Positions 1-5,460 of a stretch of DNA of 5,460 nucleotides are shown here, piece after piece (position 1 is the stretch's first letter; the number at the start of each line of letters is the position of its first letter). The stretch covers positions 1 to 5,460 of the forward strand of contig JASIKV010000488.1 in assembly GCA_030049455.1 (NCBI GenBank), in the 5' to 3' direction. A program made the translations under genes and the position numbers. The notes below the pieces were generated by a model that saw nothing but the letters and a program-made list of their open reading frames with translations, was not told the origin of the DNA and searched no databases. Source of the stretch: Terriglobia bacterium (GTDB lineage: Bacteria; Acidobacteriota; Terriglobia; UBA7540).

Positions 1-2
1 TC

Positions 3-164
3 GGATTTCTTGGAGGGTATACGACCTTTTCGAGCTTTGAGTACGAAACGTACCGGGCGGTGCGCGATGGCGGACAATGGCTCGGACTTTTGAACATCAT
101 GGCAAGCGTTTTTCTCGGATATGTGGCCGTATGGAGTGGCTCTTTCATTGCAGGTCATCGCTAA
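3..164 (+). CDS. crcB: Fluoride channel CrcB/FluC, C-terminal part (5' end outside window)
   Basis: This reading frame enters from the left edge and gives 53 residues before a TAA stop. It carries the signature of the Fluc/CrcB family: a GFLGGYTTFSSFEYET segment at visible residues 1-16, matching the family pattern GFxGGxTTFSTFxxET. The TTFSSF part holds the two phenylalanines (visible residues 9 and 12) that line the fluoride pore in known Fluc channels. A final membrane helix follows (about residues 29-50, LLNIMASVFLGYVAVWSG), then a short basic tail GHR. Known members are small four-helix inner-membrane proteins of about 120-130 residues that act as dual-topology dimers and let fluoride leave the cell. 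The N-terminal half, and any fluoride riboswitch in front of it, are not in the window. The next gene starts 22 nt after the stop on the same strand and is DUF190, a frequent CrcB neighbour, which supports the call. Confidence 0.9.
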   Translation, partial: GFLGGYTTFSSFEYETYRAVRDGGQWLGLLNIMASVFLGYVAVWSGSFIAGHR

Positions 165-176
165 GATTTAAGAATT

Positions 177-183
177 GGGAGGA
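177..183 (+). promoter_or_regulatory. Ribosome binding site deciding the start of the tandem DUF190 gene
   Basis: GGGAGGA is a near-perfect Shine-Dalgarno sequence whose GGAGG core ends 4 nt before ATG at 187. A TTG at 175 is in the same frame, but using it would place this site inside the coding region. ATG 187 is therefore preferred. Confidence 0.75.
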
Positions 184-186
184 CGG

Positions 187-918
187 ATGTTATCCAAGGG
201 CCCCGCACGAAAAGTCTGCATTTATGTAAACGAAGACACACGTCACGAACTGGTTCCATTACATCAGGCAATTCTGACCTATCTTTTGCATAAAGGCGTT
301 TCAGGCGCCACGGCGTTTAGTGCCATGGCGGGATTCGGCGTACACAAGCTCATACACACCGCTGGGGTAGAATTGCTCAGCGAACATTTGCCGATTCGGA
401 TCGAGTTTACGGAATCACCTGAAAAAGTTGAAGAGTTGATGCCGACTTTATACGAACTCGTCACCGATGGTGTGATTGAAATCCAAGACACAAATGTCAT
501 TAAGGTCGCGAGGCAGGGAAAGAAGCCTGAGCCCAAGCTGCCGCACGACCGAAAGAGCGGGAAGGCCAAACTCCTCCGTGTTTATTTGGGTGAGGCGGAC
601 AAGTGGCACGAACAGCCTCTTTACGACGCGATCGTTAAGCGGTTGCACATGATGGATATATCGGGAGCTACAGTTTACCGGGGTATTCTCGGATATGGAG
701 CGAAAGGCCACACGCACAAGGAGAAACGTTTTCACCATTCGCATGACCTTCCCGTCATGGTCGCGGTCATCGACAGTGAAGAGAAGATAAGCAAGGGTGC
801 GGAGGCCATCGAGGAAATGGTTGAAGACGCGCTCATTGTCGTTTCGGATGTGGAGTTCACCCGATTGGTCAGAGGTCAGCCTCAGGGAGGAGCAAATGTC
901 AGCCTACCAACCGGCTAA
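187..918 (+). CDS. Tandem two-domain DUF190 (PII-like) protein, fluoride operon accessory
   Basis: The product has 243 residues and contains two copies of the DUF190 domain, where most family members have one copy in about 100-120 residues. Domain 1 spans about residues 8-107. It has the family core GVSGATAFSAMAGFGVHK at 37-54, then SEHLPIRIEFTES and a VEELMPTLYELVTDG helix. A charged linker (about 108-127, rich in K, P and R) leads to domain 2 at about 128-229, with LLRVYLGEADKW, DISGATVYRGILGYGAKG and DLPVMVAVIDSEEKI. DUF190 proteins adopt a ferredoxin-like fold resembling the signalling protein PII and are often found beside crcB, but their biochemical role is not established. The protein has no signal peptide or membrane segment and should be cytoplasmic. 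It lies 22 nt after crcB and overlaps the next DUF190 gene by 23 nt, which implies one operon. Domain 2 has an unusual histidine cluster (H175, H177, H183, H184, H186). The ATG start was chosen from the strong ribosome binding site. Confidence 0.85.
   Translation: MLSKGPARKVCIYVNEDTRHELVPLHQAILTYLLHKGVSGATAFSAMAGFGVHKLIHTAGVELLSEHLPIRIEFTESPEKVEELMPTLYELVTDGVIEIQDTNVIKVARQGKKPEPKLPHDRKSGKAKLLRVYLGEADKWHEQPLYDAIVKRLHMMDISGATVYRGILGYGAKGHTHKEKRFHHSHDLPVMVAVIDSEEKISKGAEAIEEMVEDALIVVSDVEFTRLVRGQPQGGANVSLPTG
885..892 (+). promoter_or_regulatory. Ribosome binding site inside the upstream DUF190 gene
   Basis: GGGAGGAG sits within the last codons of the tandem DUF190 gene, with its GGAGG core 5 nt before ATG at 896. 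It fixes the start of the single-domain DUF190 gene. In-frame codons further upstream, from 797, have no such site and would only encode non-family residues overlapping the preceding gene. Confidence 0.75.
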
Positions 919-1261
919 ATTGATGCGCCTGCATTTTTCAGAGCACCATCGATACAAAGGCAAGCTGCTTTACGAAGCCATCGTCGAAAAGTGTCTGGAG
1001 CTGAAGATTGCGGGGACGACCGTGCTCAGGGGTTTTGAAGGATTTGGCGAGAAGGCGCAGATTCATCGTTCGCATCTCTTCACACACGAACTTCCGATAA
1101 TTGTAACCGTAGTGGACTCCACTGAAAACATTGAGCGCCTGGCCCTCGTCGTGGAAGAGATGATGGACACCGGTCTGATCGCCATCTCGGACGTTCAGAT
1201 CAAAAGAGTCCATAAGAGCAGGGCATTGCCCAGTTTCGATAAATCCCCCGCACCCGGGTAA
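896..1261 (+). CDS. Single-domain DUF190 (PII-like) protein
   Basis: The product has 121 residues, the normal length for a one-domain DUF190 protein. Visible family features are the N-terminal strand LMRLHFSEHHRYKGK, the LLYEAIVEKCLEL helix, the core IAGTTVLRGFEGFGEKAQIH, the strand ELPIIVTVVDSTENI and the ending GLIAISDVQIKRV. By eye it resembles domain 2 of the preceding gene more closely than domain 1, for example in the YxAIV, VxRGxxGxG and VVDSxEx positions. This fits local duplication. The start at ATG 896 is set by the strong ribosome binding site and creates a 23-nt overlap with the upstream gene in another frame, so translation of the two may be coupled. It is the last gene of the crcB cluster and no strong terminator follows directly. 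The protein is cytoplasmic and is likely to assemble with, or act beside, its tandem neighbour. Its molecular role is unknown. Confidence 0.87.
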   Translation: MSAYQPAKLMRLHFSEHHRYKGKLLYEAIVEKCLELKIAGTTVLRGFEGFGEKAQIHRSHLFTHELPIIVTVVDSTENIERLALVVEEMMDTGLIAISDVQIKRVHKSRALPSFDKSPAPG

Positions 1262-1400
1262 TTATGGAGATTCACGGGGGTGAACAGGCAGGACTCGGCA
1301 AACTGCATTTCTTCCATTCAGCAAGTTCTACCATCGGATTTGCAATCCAAGCTTCCCCACTTGAGACTGTTTCAAGACTTTGTGGAACTGTTGAGTTCTT

Positions 1401-1572
1401 AGCCCCGCAGGGGTGCGATATGAATAGCCGGGGGCAGCGCCCCCGGAAAACTGCACCCCCTCACCCCCGTCCCCTCTCCCCGCGCGCGGGGAGAGGGGCG
1501 CCGAAGGCGGGATGTAGGGCCGTCTTCCGGGGGTTTCACCCCCGGCTATTGAATTTGCTCCCCTCCGGGGAG
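1401..1572. repeat. Composite nested palindromic repeat (REP/MITE-like), six hairpins
   Basis: Six hairpins follow one another: CCCC-GCA-GGGG at 1403-1413; CCGGGGGC-AGC-GCCCCCGG at 1428-1446; the perfect 28-bp palindrome at 1471-1498; CGCC-GAA-GGCG at 1499-1509; CCGGGGG-TTTCA-CCCCCGG at 1527-1545; and CTCCCC-TCC-GGGGAG at 1558-1572. The outer pairs are also inverted copies of each other: AATAGCCGGGGG at 1423-1434 is exactly complementary to 1539-1550, and the end hairpins correspond in position and sequence type. The whole unit is thus a large inverted repeat with terminal arms of about 46 nt. The motif style (AGCCCCGCAGGGG followed by a GC-rich hairpin) is, to my knowledge, spread in many copies through several environmental phyla. 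That is recollection, not a search. No transposase is encoded inside, so any movement would need help in trans. It may also affect mRNA ends or stability. Confidence 0.75.
1471..1498. repeat. Perfect 28-bp palindrome at the core of the repeat element
   Basis: The half-site CCCCTCTCCCCGCG (1471-1484) is followed without a spacer by its exact reverse complement (1485-1498). The preceding CCCTCACCCCCGT and following bases extend the symmetry imperfectly. The sequence resembles the common bacterial 'CCCTCACCCC...CTCTCCCC' palindromic repeat family, which differs in composition from the flanking CCGGGGG arms. It may be a separate repeat unit within the larger element. Confidence 0.8.
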
Positions 1573-1782
1573 ACCCGACAGATCCGGTTTGCCTTTAGGG
1601 CTCTTGCATCTTTCTTGATAGGGGAAACAATCGATTCGCGGAACCCTTCCGGGACTTGATCGAAGAGCTTCCGGGCGTGGCCAGGATTGACCCAACGAGC
1701 ACAAGGCGCGATAATAAGGCCAGGCGTTGGAGTTCGCCGCTAACCGCCCCTTTTGGGGGAAGATGACTCCTTGGGGTAATCT

Positions 1783-1808
1783 GGAGCACGGTTCCAATCC
1801 CGTCCTCC
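1783..1808 (+). other. Small stem-loop in the leader of the GTPase gene
   Basis: GGAG (1783-1786) pairs with CTCC (1805-1808) and ACGG (1788-1791) pairs with CCGT (1800-1803), separated by one C-C mismatch. The loop is TTCCAATC. It ends 50 nt before the ATG at 1859. It could be a leader structure or chance. No matching regulatory family is recognised. Confidence 0.3.
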
Positions 1809-1846
1809 GGCTTATTCCCGGTGTTCAAAATGGTCGCTTCTTCGAA

Positions 1847-1851
1847 GGGGG
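1847..1851 (+). promoter_or_regulatory. Ribosome binding site deciding the GTPase start
   Basis: A GGGGG run preceded by AA lies 7 nt before ATG 1859. In-frame starts further upstream (TTG 1727, ATG 1763) lack a comparable site and would add residues with no family character, so 1859 is preferred. Confidence 0.55.
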
Positions 1852-1858
1852 TAGCGGT

Positions 1859-3952
1859 ATGAGCTCTAGCGATTCCCTCAATTGGTCTCACAAGCTTCAT
1901 CTCCTCACAAGTTTCAAGTACGCAGACAACCTTCTGTCGGATATCGAGGCAATTCTATCTGCCTCAAACTCAAAATCGCCGTTTCCGAGATACCGTCCTG
2001 ACCTGCTGCCGGTGCAGATCAAAGTCGTCCAGGATTACATCGCGCTCATCCGCGCAGAAATGATTCAGGTCCTGAAGAGTCAGGGAGTTTCTCCGCCCGG
2101 GCCTCGCGTGGGCGCTAATCACGCTATTCGTGTAAACCTGGAGTTTGCTGACATCGCTTTCGATGAATGTCGCCCCACGGCGTTGCGAGGATACGGTGAG
2201 GTGCCTGAATCCCTCATCCCCGAGGTCTCAGGTCTGGTTGAGGAAATGCGAAGCCTGGTGAAAAAGCTGAGCCGGTACTTAACGCAGGACCTTCAGCAGG
2301 ATTTCGCAAGGCGCCTGGAGAGGCTGGAAAGTTCGGGGGACGAGGTAGGGCTCCTGAAGGTGTTGGAGAAAATTGTGATTGAGCGTGGTTTGGTGGAGTT
2401 CAGGTCTGCCTTGTCGGTCATTTTGGATAAATTTGAGACCAAGAATTTTCAAATCGCTGTCTTCGGCCGTGTGAGTTCCGGGAAGTCTTCACTGCTGAAC
2501 TATATCCTGGAGAGGGAGGTCTTACCGGTGGGGGTCAATCCCATCACCGCGATTCCCACGAGAATCGTTCACGGCGCAGAGCCGAGGCTTGCGGTCTCTT
2601 TTTTGGACAAACAGCCGGAAATCCTGGAAATTTCCCGGCTGCCGGAATTTGTGAGTGAGCAGTACAATACCGGGAACGCAAAACATGTCACCCGCATTAT
2701 CGTTGAACTACCCTCCAGGCGTTTGCAGGAGGGTGTGGTTTTCGTTGACACACCCGGTTTGGGATCATTGGCAACCTCCGGGGCCGCGGAAACTTTAGCT
2801 TATCTCCCTCAATGCGATCTGGGCGTAGTCTTGGTGGATGCGGGTTCGACGCTGACCCGGGAAGACCTTTCAACTGTGCAAAGCCTGTATGAAGCGGCCA
2901 TACCCGCTTTCGTCCTCTTGAGCAAGTCTGACCTGCTGAGCGCCGAAGATCGCGGCCGTTCGACCGAATACATCGCAAGCCATATCAGTTCGCAGCTTGG
3001 GCTGAAGGTTCCGGTTTTTCCGGTCAGTACCCGGGCGGAGTATTCGTTCCTGCTCGATAAATGGTTTGAAGGGGAAATCCAACCTCTATGCGAGCGCTAT
3101 CAGGAAATGGCACAACGCTCGCTGCGCCGGAAGACAGGCGGATTACGCGATGCCGTGGAGGCGGCGCTGAAGGTTCGATTGGAGACCATCCAAAAAGGCC
3201 CGAAGAAAGAGATAGATCAACTGAAGACCGCAGAGACTCATTTGCGCAAAGCGGTGGGCAAGTTTGAGGAAGTCAATACCTGGAGTCTTCGAGCGGGTGA
3301 TGAAATACGGACCCTGGGCTGGATTGGCTTGTCGCGCGCTGCGGGCGAGATTGCGGAGGCCTGGGCGGACGGAACTGCAAAGGCGGGAGAGCCGCAGGAA
3401 ACCGTTTGCCGGTGCCTGGCAGGGGTTGCCACCGAGGCGGCGACTCAGATTTTCCGCAGAGTGCATGAACTTGCCCGGGATCTTTCCTATGCTCTCATTG
3501 CCGCCGGGAGCGCCTTGGACGTGAAGGACGTGCCGCGCGAGGAGGACCTTGCCTCGGTTGTCAAGGAAATGCCAAGGCTGGACTCAGGAGGTCTGGAGAT
3601 TGCGCTCCAGCGGGATTTCCTGGCCTTCCTGGGCAAGGGCTATATGAGCCGGCGGATTGAGCAAAAGCTGCGGAGCCAAATTGGCGCGGATGTTGATAAG
3701 GCATTCGAGCGGTATGGAAGGATGATGCAATCGTGGACCCAAAGGACCCTGGCGGAGCTTCATCGTCAATTCGATGCCCACGCCGATGGTTATCGCGCAT
3801 TCATCGAGCGATTAACGGGCTCGCCCCGGGTAGGAGCAGAAGACACGGATTCAATCCGGCGGGATATTGCCACGCTGACCCAGTTTCATTCGGAAGAGCC
3901 CGTGGGCGCCGCCGAATTACAGCAGCAGTTAGAGAGCGCGTCCCTTCAATGA
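1859..3952 (+). CDS. Dynamin-family (dynamin-like) large GTPase
   Basis: The product has 697 residues from ATG 1859. The GTPase domain begins near residue 196. It shows G1 (P-loop) GRVSSGKSS at 203-211, G2 in PVGVNPITAIPTR with Thr230, G3 DTPGLGS at 297-303, G4 SKSD at 355-358 and a G5-like PVST at 388-391. The P-loop form GxxSSGKSS and the switch pattern LPVGVxPxTAxPT are typical of bacterial dynamin-like proteins. G4 has Ser in place of the usual Thr or Asn, with the specificity residues Lys and Asp kept. Residues 1-195 form a mostly helical, charged extension, and residues about 420-697 are also helical, with a coiled-coil-like stretch near 449-475. A modest hydrophobic patch, LSYALIAAGSAL (542-553), could touch membrane, but there is no clear transmembrane helix. 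Family members bind and remodel membranes by GTP-driven assembly. The specific job here is unknown. The gene stands alone on the + strand and its last 24 nt overlap the 3' end of the convergent ATPase gene. Confidence 0.85.
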   Translation: MSSSDSLNWSHKLHLLTSFKYADNLLSDIEAILSASNSKSPFPRYRPDLLPVQIKVVQDYIALIRAEMIQVLKSQGVSPPGPRVGANHAIRVNLEFADIAFDECRPTALRGYGEVPESLIPEVSGLVEEMRSLVKKLSRYLTQDLQQDFARRLERLESSGDEVGLLKVLEKIVIERGLVEFRSALSVILDKFETKNFQIAVFGRVSSGKSSLLNYILEREVLPVGVNPITAIPTRIVHGAEPRLAVSFLDKQPEILEISRLPEFVSEQYNTGNAKHVTRIIVELPSRRLQEGVVFVDTPGLGSLATSGAAETLAYLPQCDLGVVLVDAGSTLTREDLSTVQSLYEAAIPAFVLLSKSDLLSAEDRGRSTEYIASHISSQLGLKVPVFPVSTRAEYSFLLDKWFEGEIQPLCERYQEMAQRSLRRKTGGLRDAVEAALKVRLETIQKGPKKEIDQLKTAETHLRKAVGKFEEVNTWSLRAGDEIRTLGWIGLSRAAGEIAEAWADGTAKAGEPQETVCRCLAGVATEAATQIFRRVHELARDLSYALIAAGSALDVKDVPREEDLASVVKEMPRLDSGGLEIALQRDFLAFLGKGYMSRRIEQKLRSQIGADVDKAFERYGRMMQSWTQRTLAELHRQFDAHADGYRAFIERLTGSPRVGAEDTDSIRRDIATLTQFHSEEPVGAAELQQQLESASLQ

Positions 3953-4801
3953 ATCCTGCATGTGTATCCCATGCCCGCTCATCAGATAGTCAATGTAAAC
4001 CGACCGGACTTTGACTTGGGATCCGTATTGATAACGCGGATCCGCCGCCAATGCGCACATTTTTACAATGGCTCCAGGAACCTGTTTGCTCAATTCCAGC
4101 ACCTCCTCCCGGAATGCCGAGAGGTCCAGGTGTGAAAGGCCAAATCTTTCAATGCTCAGTTCGAGAAGCTCCGAGGCCGCTTCGGATGGAAGCGGTTGCA
4201 GGGTCAATCGTTCACGGTCGCCCAAATGGAAAAAATGATGGAATCGGTAAAGGTTTTGAAAAACTTCATCGTGGAATAACAAGTAGACAGGCGCGTTTCG
4301 CATCCAAAATAGTTCTTTGATGATTTTGGCCACAGGATGAGTGAGGGGCGGGATATGGTCGATAAATATCCGGTAATCACCCTGTTCCACGGTGCGATAA
4401 AGCGTGCCCCTCAGGTTTGGGCTTGGAAGCGACTTCAGCCAACTGGCGAAGCTTAAGACTGTGATTCCACCGGAATGAAGTTGCTGCCTCAGGTTCGAAT
4501 CTTTCAAATCGTAGAGCATAAATATGAGCTGGCGTAAGAGGTCTTGTAAGTCTTTGAATGCGGCTACGTAGAGGCAGCGTTTTGAGAGGGCGGGCGAAAG
4601 CTCGCGTATGACCTTTTGCACTAATACGGTTTTCCCTATCCCGGAAGGGCCAAAGATGATCCGCGTTTCTCCTTTCAAAATAGCTTCTGTCAGGCGGCGA
4701 GCTTCGTTCTCCCGGCCGACGACCACCGGCGGCATCGTCGCAAATCGTGCTCCGGATTGCAGGTGCGGATCACTTTTGTTCTGCATGGTTCGGCGTTCCA
4801 C
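3929..4801 (-). CDS. P-loop ATPase of AAA/STAND type
   Basis: The product has 290 residues from GTG 4801. An AGGG at 4807-4810 lies 5 nt upstream of that codon. An in-frame ATG at 4784-4786 (residue 6) is an alternative start with a poorer upstream site. The N-terminal signature VVGRENEARRL (27-37) is the 'box' that precedes the P-loop in Orc/Cdc6- and STAND-like ATPases. Walker A is GPSGIGKT at 51-58. The Walker B-like strand YRIFIDHI (143-150) ends in Asp148-His149 where many relatives have Asp-Glu, so the usual catalytic Glu seems to be missing. A second strand, PVYLLFHDE (171-179), fits the sensor position, and LSKQVPGAIVKM (237-248) resembles the GxP region at the end of the nucleotide-binding module. 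There is no clear additional effector, DNA-binding or membrane domain. The gene follows an MFS transporter gene by 35 nt on the same strand, so they are probably co-transcribed. Function and partner are unknown. Confidence 0.75.
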   Translation of the reverse strand: MERRTMQNKSDPHLQSGARFATMPPVVVGRENEARRLTEAILKGETRIIFGPSGIGKTVLVQKVIRELSPALSKRCLYVAAFKDLQDLLRQLIFMLYDLKDSNLRQQLHSGGITVLSFASWLKSLPSPNLRGTLYRTVEQGDYRIFIDHIPPLTHPVAKIIKELFWMRNAPVYLLFHDEVFQNLYRFHHFFHLGDRERLTLQPLPSEAASELLELSIERFGLSHLDLSAFREEVLELSKQVPGAIVKMCALAADPRYQYGSQVKVRSVYIDYLMSGHGIHMQDSLKGRAL

Positions 4802-4836
4802 TTAAGCCCTATAGAGTTTGCGCGCAACACGATTTC

Positions 4837-5460
4837 TTATTCTTGCGGGCTCCAGTAAAAAATGACCAGCGCCCCCAGCGCCATCAGCACGGTGGCGTAG
4901 AAAAAGGCGGCGATCGGAGAAAATAATGTCCACAGAATGCCGACCATGCCACTGGACACAAGGTCCCCAATTCCGTTGATGGTCCCCAACACTCCGTAAG
5001 CAGTGCCGCGAAGTTCGACTTGCACCAGATCGGCTGTCATCGCCCCCTCTAAAGAATCCTCCACCGCCATTGAAAAACCCGCGAGGCCAAACATGGCCAG
5101 GAGGTAGACTGCCACGTTGAGCTTCCAGACGAATGCTGCGACGAACCCGAGGGACGACAGTGCTCCGGCCAGGTAGCCCCCGGCGAGCAACCCGCGGCGT
5201 CCTACGCGGTCGGACAGCGCGCCAATCGGGTAGGAGTAGCCGGCATAAAAGATGTTGTGTCCTACGTAGAACATTGCGGCCGACTGGGCCGCGGCCGTGA
5301 GGCCATATCTTGGGCTTAGGATTTGGGTGGCTGCGAGGATGATCATGGTTCTTGCGTAGTCGCCCAATCCAAAGATTCCACAACCCACCAGAAATCGCCG
5401 GTAGGAGGTGGGAAGAGACTTCACTGAAGCCCAGAATTGTATCCGGGCGGGCGCACCTGG
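4837..5460 (-). CDS. Major facilitator superfamily transporter, C-terminal half (5' end outside window)
   Basis: There are 207 coded residues and the frame stays open to the right edge. The GTG at 5422-5424 is therefore most likely an internal valine codon, not a start. The visible part corresponds to helices 7-12 of a 12-helix MFS protein of about 400 residues. It begins with a linker and SLPTSYRRFLVGCGIFGLGDY, a typical entry into helix 7. Six hydrophobic segments follow, at visible residues of about 22-48, 58-82, 91-112, 115-135, 152-178 and 182-203. The loop after the second segment carries the MFS motif GALSDRVGRRGLL, and ELRGTAYGVLGTINGIGDL before helix 11 is also common in the superfamily. 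It is an inner-membrane secondary transporter. The substrate cannot be told from this half. Its stop codon lies 35 nt ahead of the ATPase start, so the two genes likely share a transcript. Confidence 0.85.
   Translation of the reverse strand, partial: PGAPARIQFWASVKSLPTSYRRFLVGCGIFGLGDYARTMIILAATQILSPRYGLTAAAQSAAMFYVGHNIFYAGYSYPIGALSDRVGRRGLLAGGYLAGALSSLGFVAAFVWKLNVAVYLLAMFGLAGFSMAVEDSLEGAMTADLVQVELRGTAYGVLGTINGIGDLVSSGMVGILWTLFSPIAAFFYATVLMALGALVIFYWSPQE

Larger units (their letters stand above)
1262..1858. other. Intergenic region of about 600 bases: repeat element and GTPase leader
   Basis: I see no credible gene here. Short open frames exist on both strands, but they run through the palindromes and resemble nothing known. 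From 1262 to 1400 the sequence is unremarkable except for a small hairpin, GAACT-GTTG-AGTTC, at 1385-1398, followed by only two T residues. It is too weak to call a terminator. The palindromic element occupies 1401-1572. From 1573 to 1858 is the probable leader of the GTPase gene. It holds a CCCC-TTTT-GGGG hairpin at 1747-1758 and a stem-loop at 1783-1808. I could not identify a convincing promoter; a TTGCAT near 1604 has no good -10 partner. Confidence 0.6.

Noticed and set aside
1385..1413. Rho-independent terminator for the crcB-DUF190 operon
   Set aside because: The hairpin at 1385-1398 has a weak 5-bp stem and only two T residues follow. The next hairpin (1403-1413) belongs to the repeat and also lacks a T tract.
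1401..1572. CRISPR array
   Set aside because: The units are inverted palindromes of varying sequence, not direct repeats with regular spacers.
1264..1659. A 131-codon open frame on the + strand after the DUF190 genes
   Set aside because: It reads straight through the palindromic element, giving low-complexity Pro/Arg-rich sequence, and has no convincing ribosome binding site or family resemblance.
1781..1811. tRNA-like T-arm (GGTTCCAATCC followed by CCTCCGGC)
   Set aside because: The T-loop resemblance is good, but the 5-bp T stem does not pair in the tRNA register, no matching acceptor 5' strand, D arm or anticodon arm is found, and no CCA follows. Probably chance.
1727..1858. N-terminal extension of the GTPase from TTG 1727 or ATG 1763
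   Set aside because: The added residues include a stem-loop region and look non-protein-like. The better ribosome binding site is next to ATG 1859.
1546..1900. Two minus-strand open frames (1546-1797 and 1595-1900)
   Set aside because: They overlap the repeat edge and the GTPase start, have no recognisable motifs, and are best explained as chance open frames in GC-rich DNA.
4818..4827. Palindrome TTGCGCGCAA between the transporter and ATPase genes
   Set aside because: It is a perfect 10-bp palindrome, but short and without supporting promoter elements, so an operator cannot be claimed.
4802..5383. Alternative minus-strand open frame covering the transporter region
   Set aside because: It is Arg/Gly-rich shadow translation. 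The overlapping frame ending at 4837 gives clear MFS membrane helices and motifs.
4837..5424. A complete 195-residue six-helix half-transporter starting at GTG 5424
   Set aside because: The frame continues open to the window edge and the sequence at the GTG matches the middle linker of a full MFS protein, so it is more likely the second half of a normal transporter cut by the window.

Overview
This window looks like bacterial chromosome of moderate to slightly high GC. Genes are closely packed, with Shine-Dalgarno starts and occasional GTG starts. The mix of a CrcB-DUF190 cluster, a large dynamin-like GTPase and a GC-rich nested palindromic repeat of the 'AGCCCCGCAGGGG' kind recalls environmental (soil or sediment) lineages such as Acidobacteriota or their neighbours. 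No rRNA or marker gene is present, so this placement is only a guess.

Left part (1-1261, + strand): the 3' end of a crcB/fluC fluoride channel gene is followed by two DUF190 genes. The first encodes a tandem two-domain protein. The second encodes a single-domain protein and overlaps the first by 23 nt. The three genes are tightly spaced and very probably form one operon. DUF190 proteins have a PII-like fold and are common neighbours of CrcB, so the cluster is best read as a fluoride-export unit with accessory PII-like proteins. Any fluoride riboswitch would lie upstream of the window.

Middle (1262-1858): about 600 bases without a credible gene. The main content is a composite palindromic element (1401-1572) with six consecutive hairpins: two outer arms that are inverted copies of each other, and a perfect 28-bp palindrome between them. 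The rest is unassigned 5' leader of the next gene, with one small stem-loop near its start.

Centre (1859-3952, + strand): a 697-aa dynamin-family GTPase with all G motifs visible, a roughly 195-residue helical N-terminal extension and a long helical C-terminal region.

Right part (3929-5460, - strand): a convergent pair of genes, transcribed right to left. These are the C-terminal half of a major facilitator superfamily transporter that runs off the right edge, then, 35 nt downstream, a 290-aa P-loop ATPase of the AAA/STAND type. The ATPase gene overlaps the GTPase gene tail to tail by 24 nt. The GTPase and ATPase are therefore physically linked but not co-transcribed. Nothing in the sequence proves that they work together. 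They are the least understood genes here and the best candidates for new biology.
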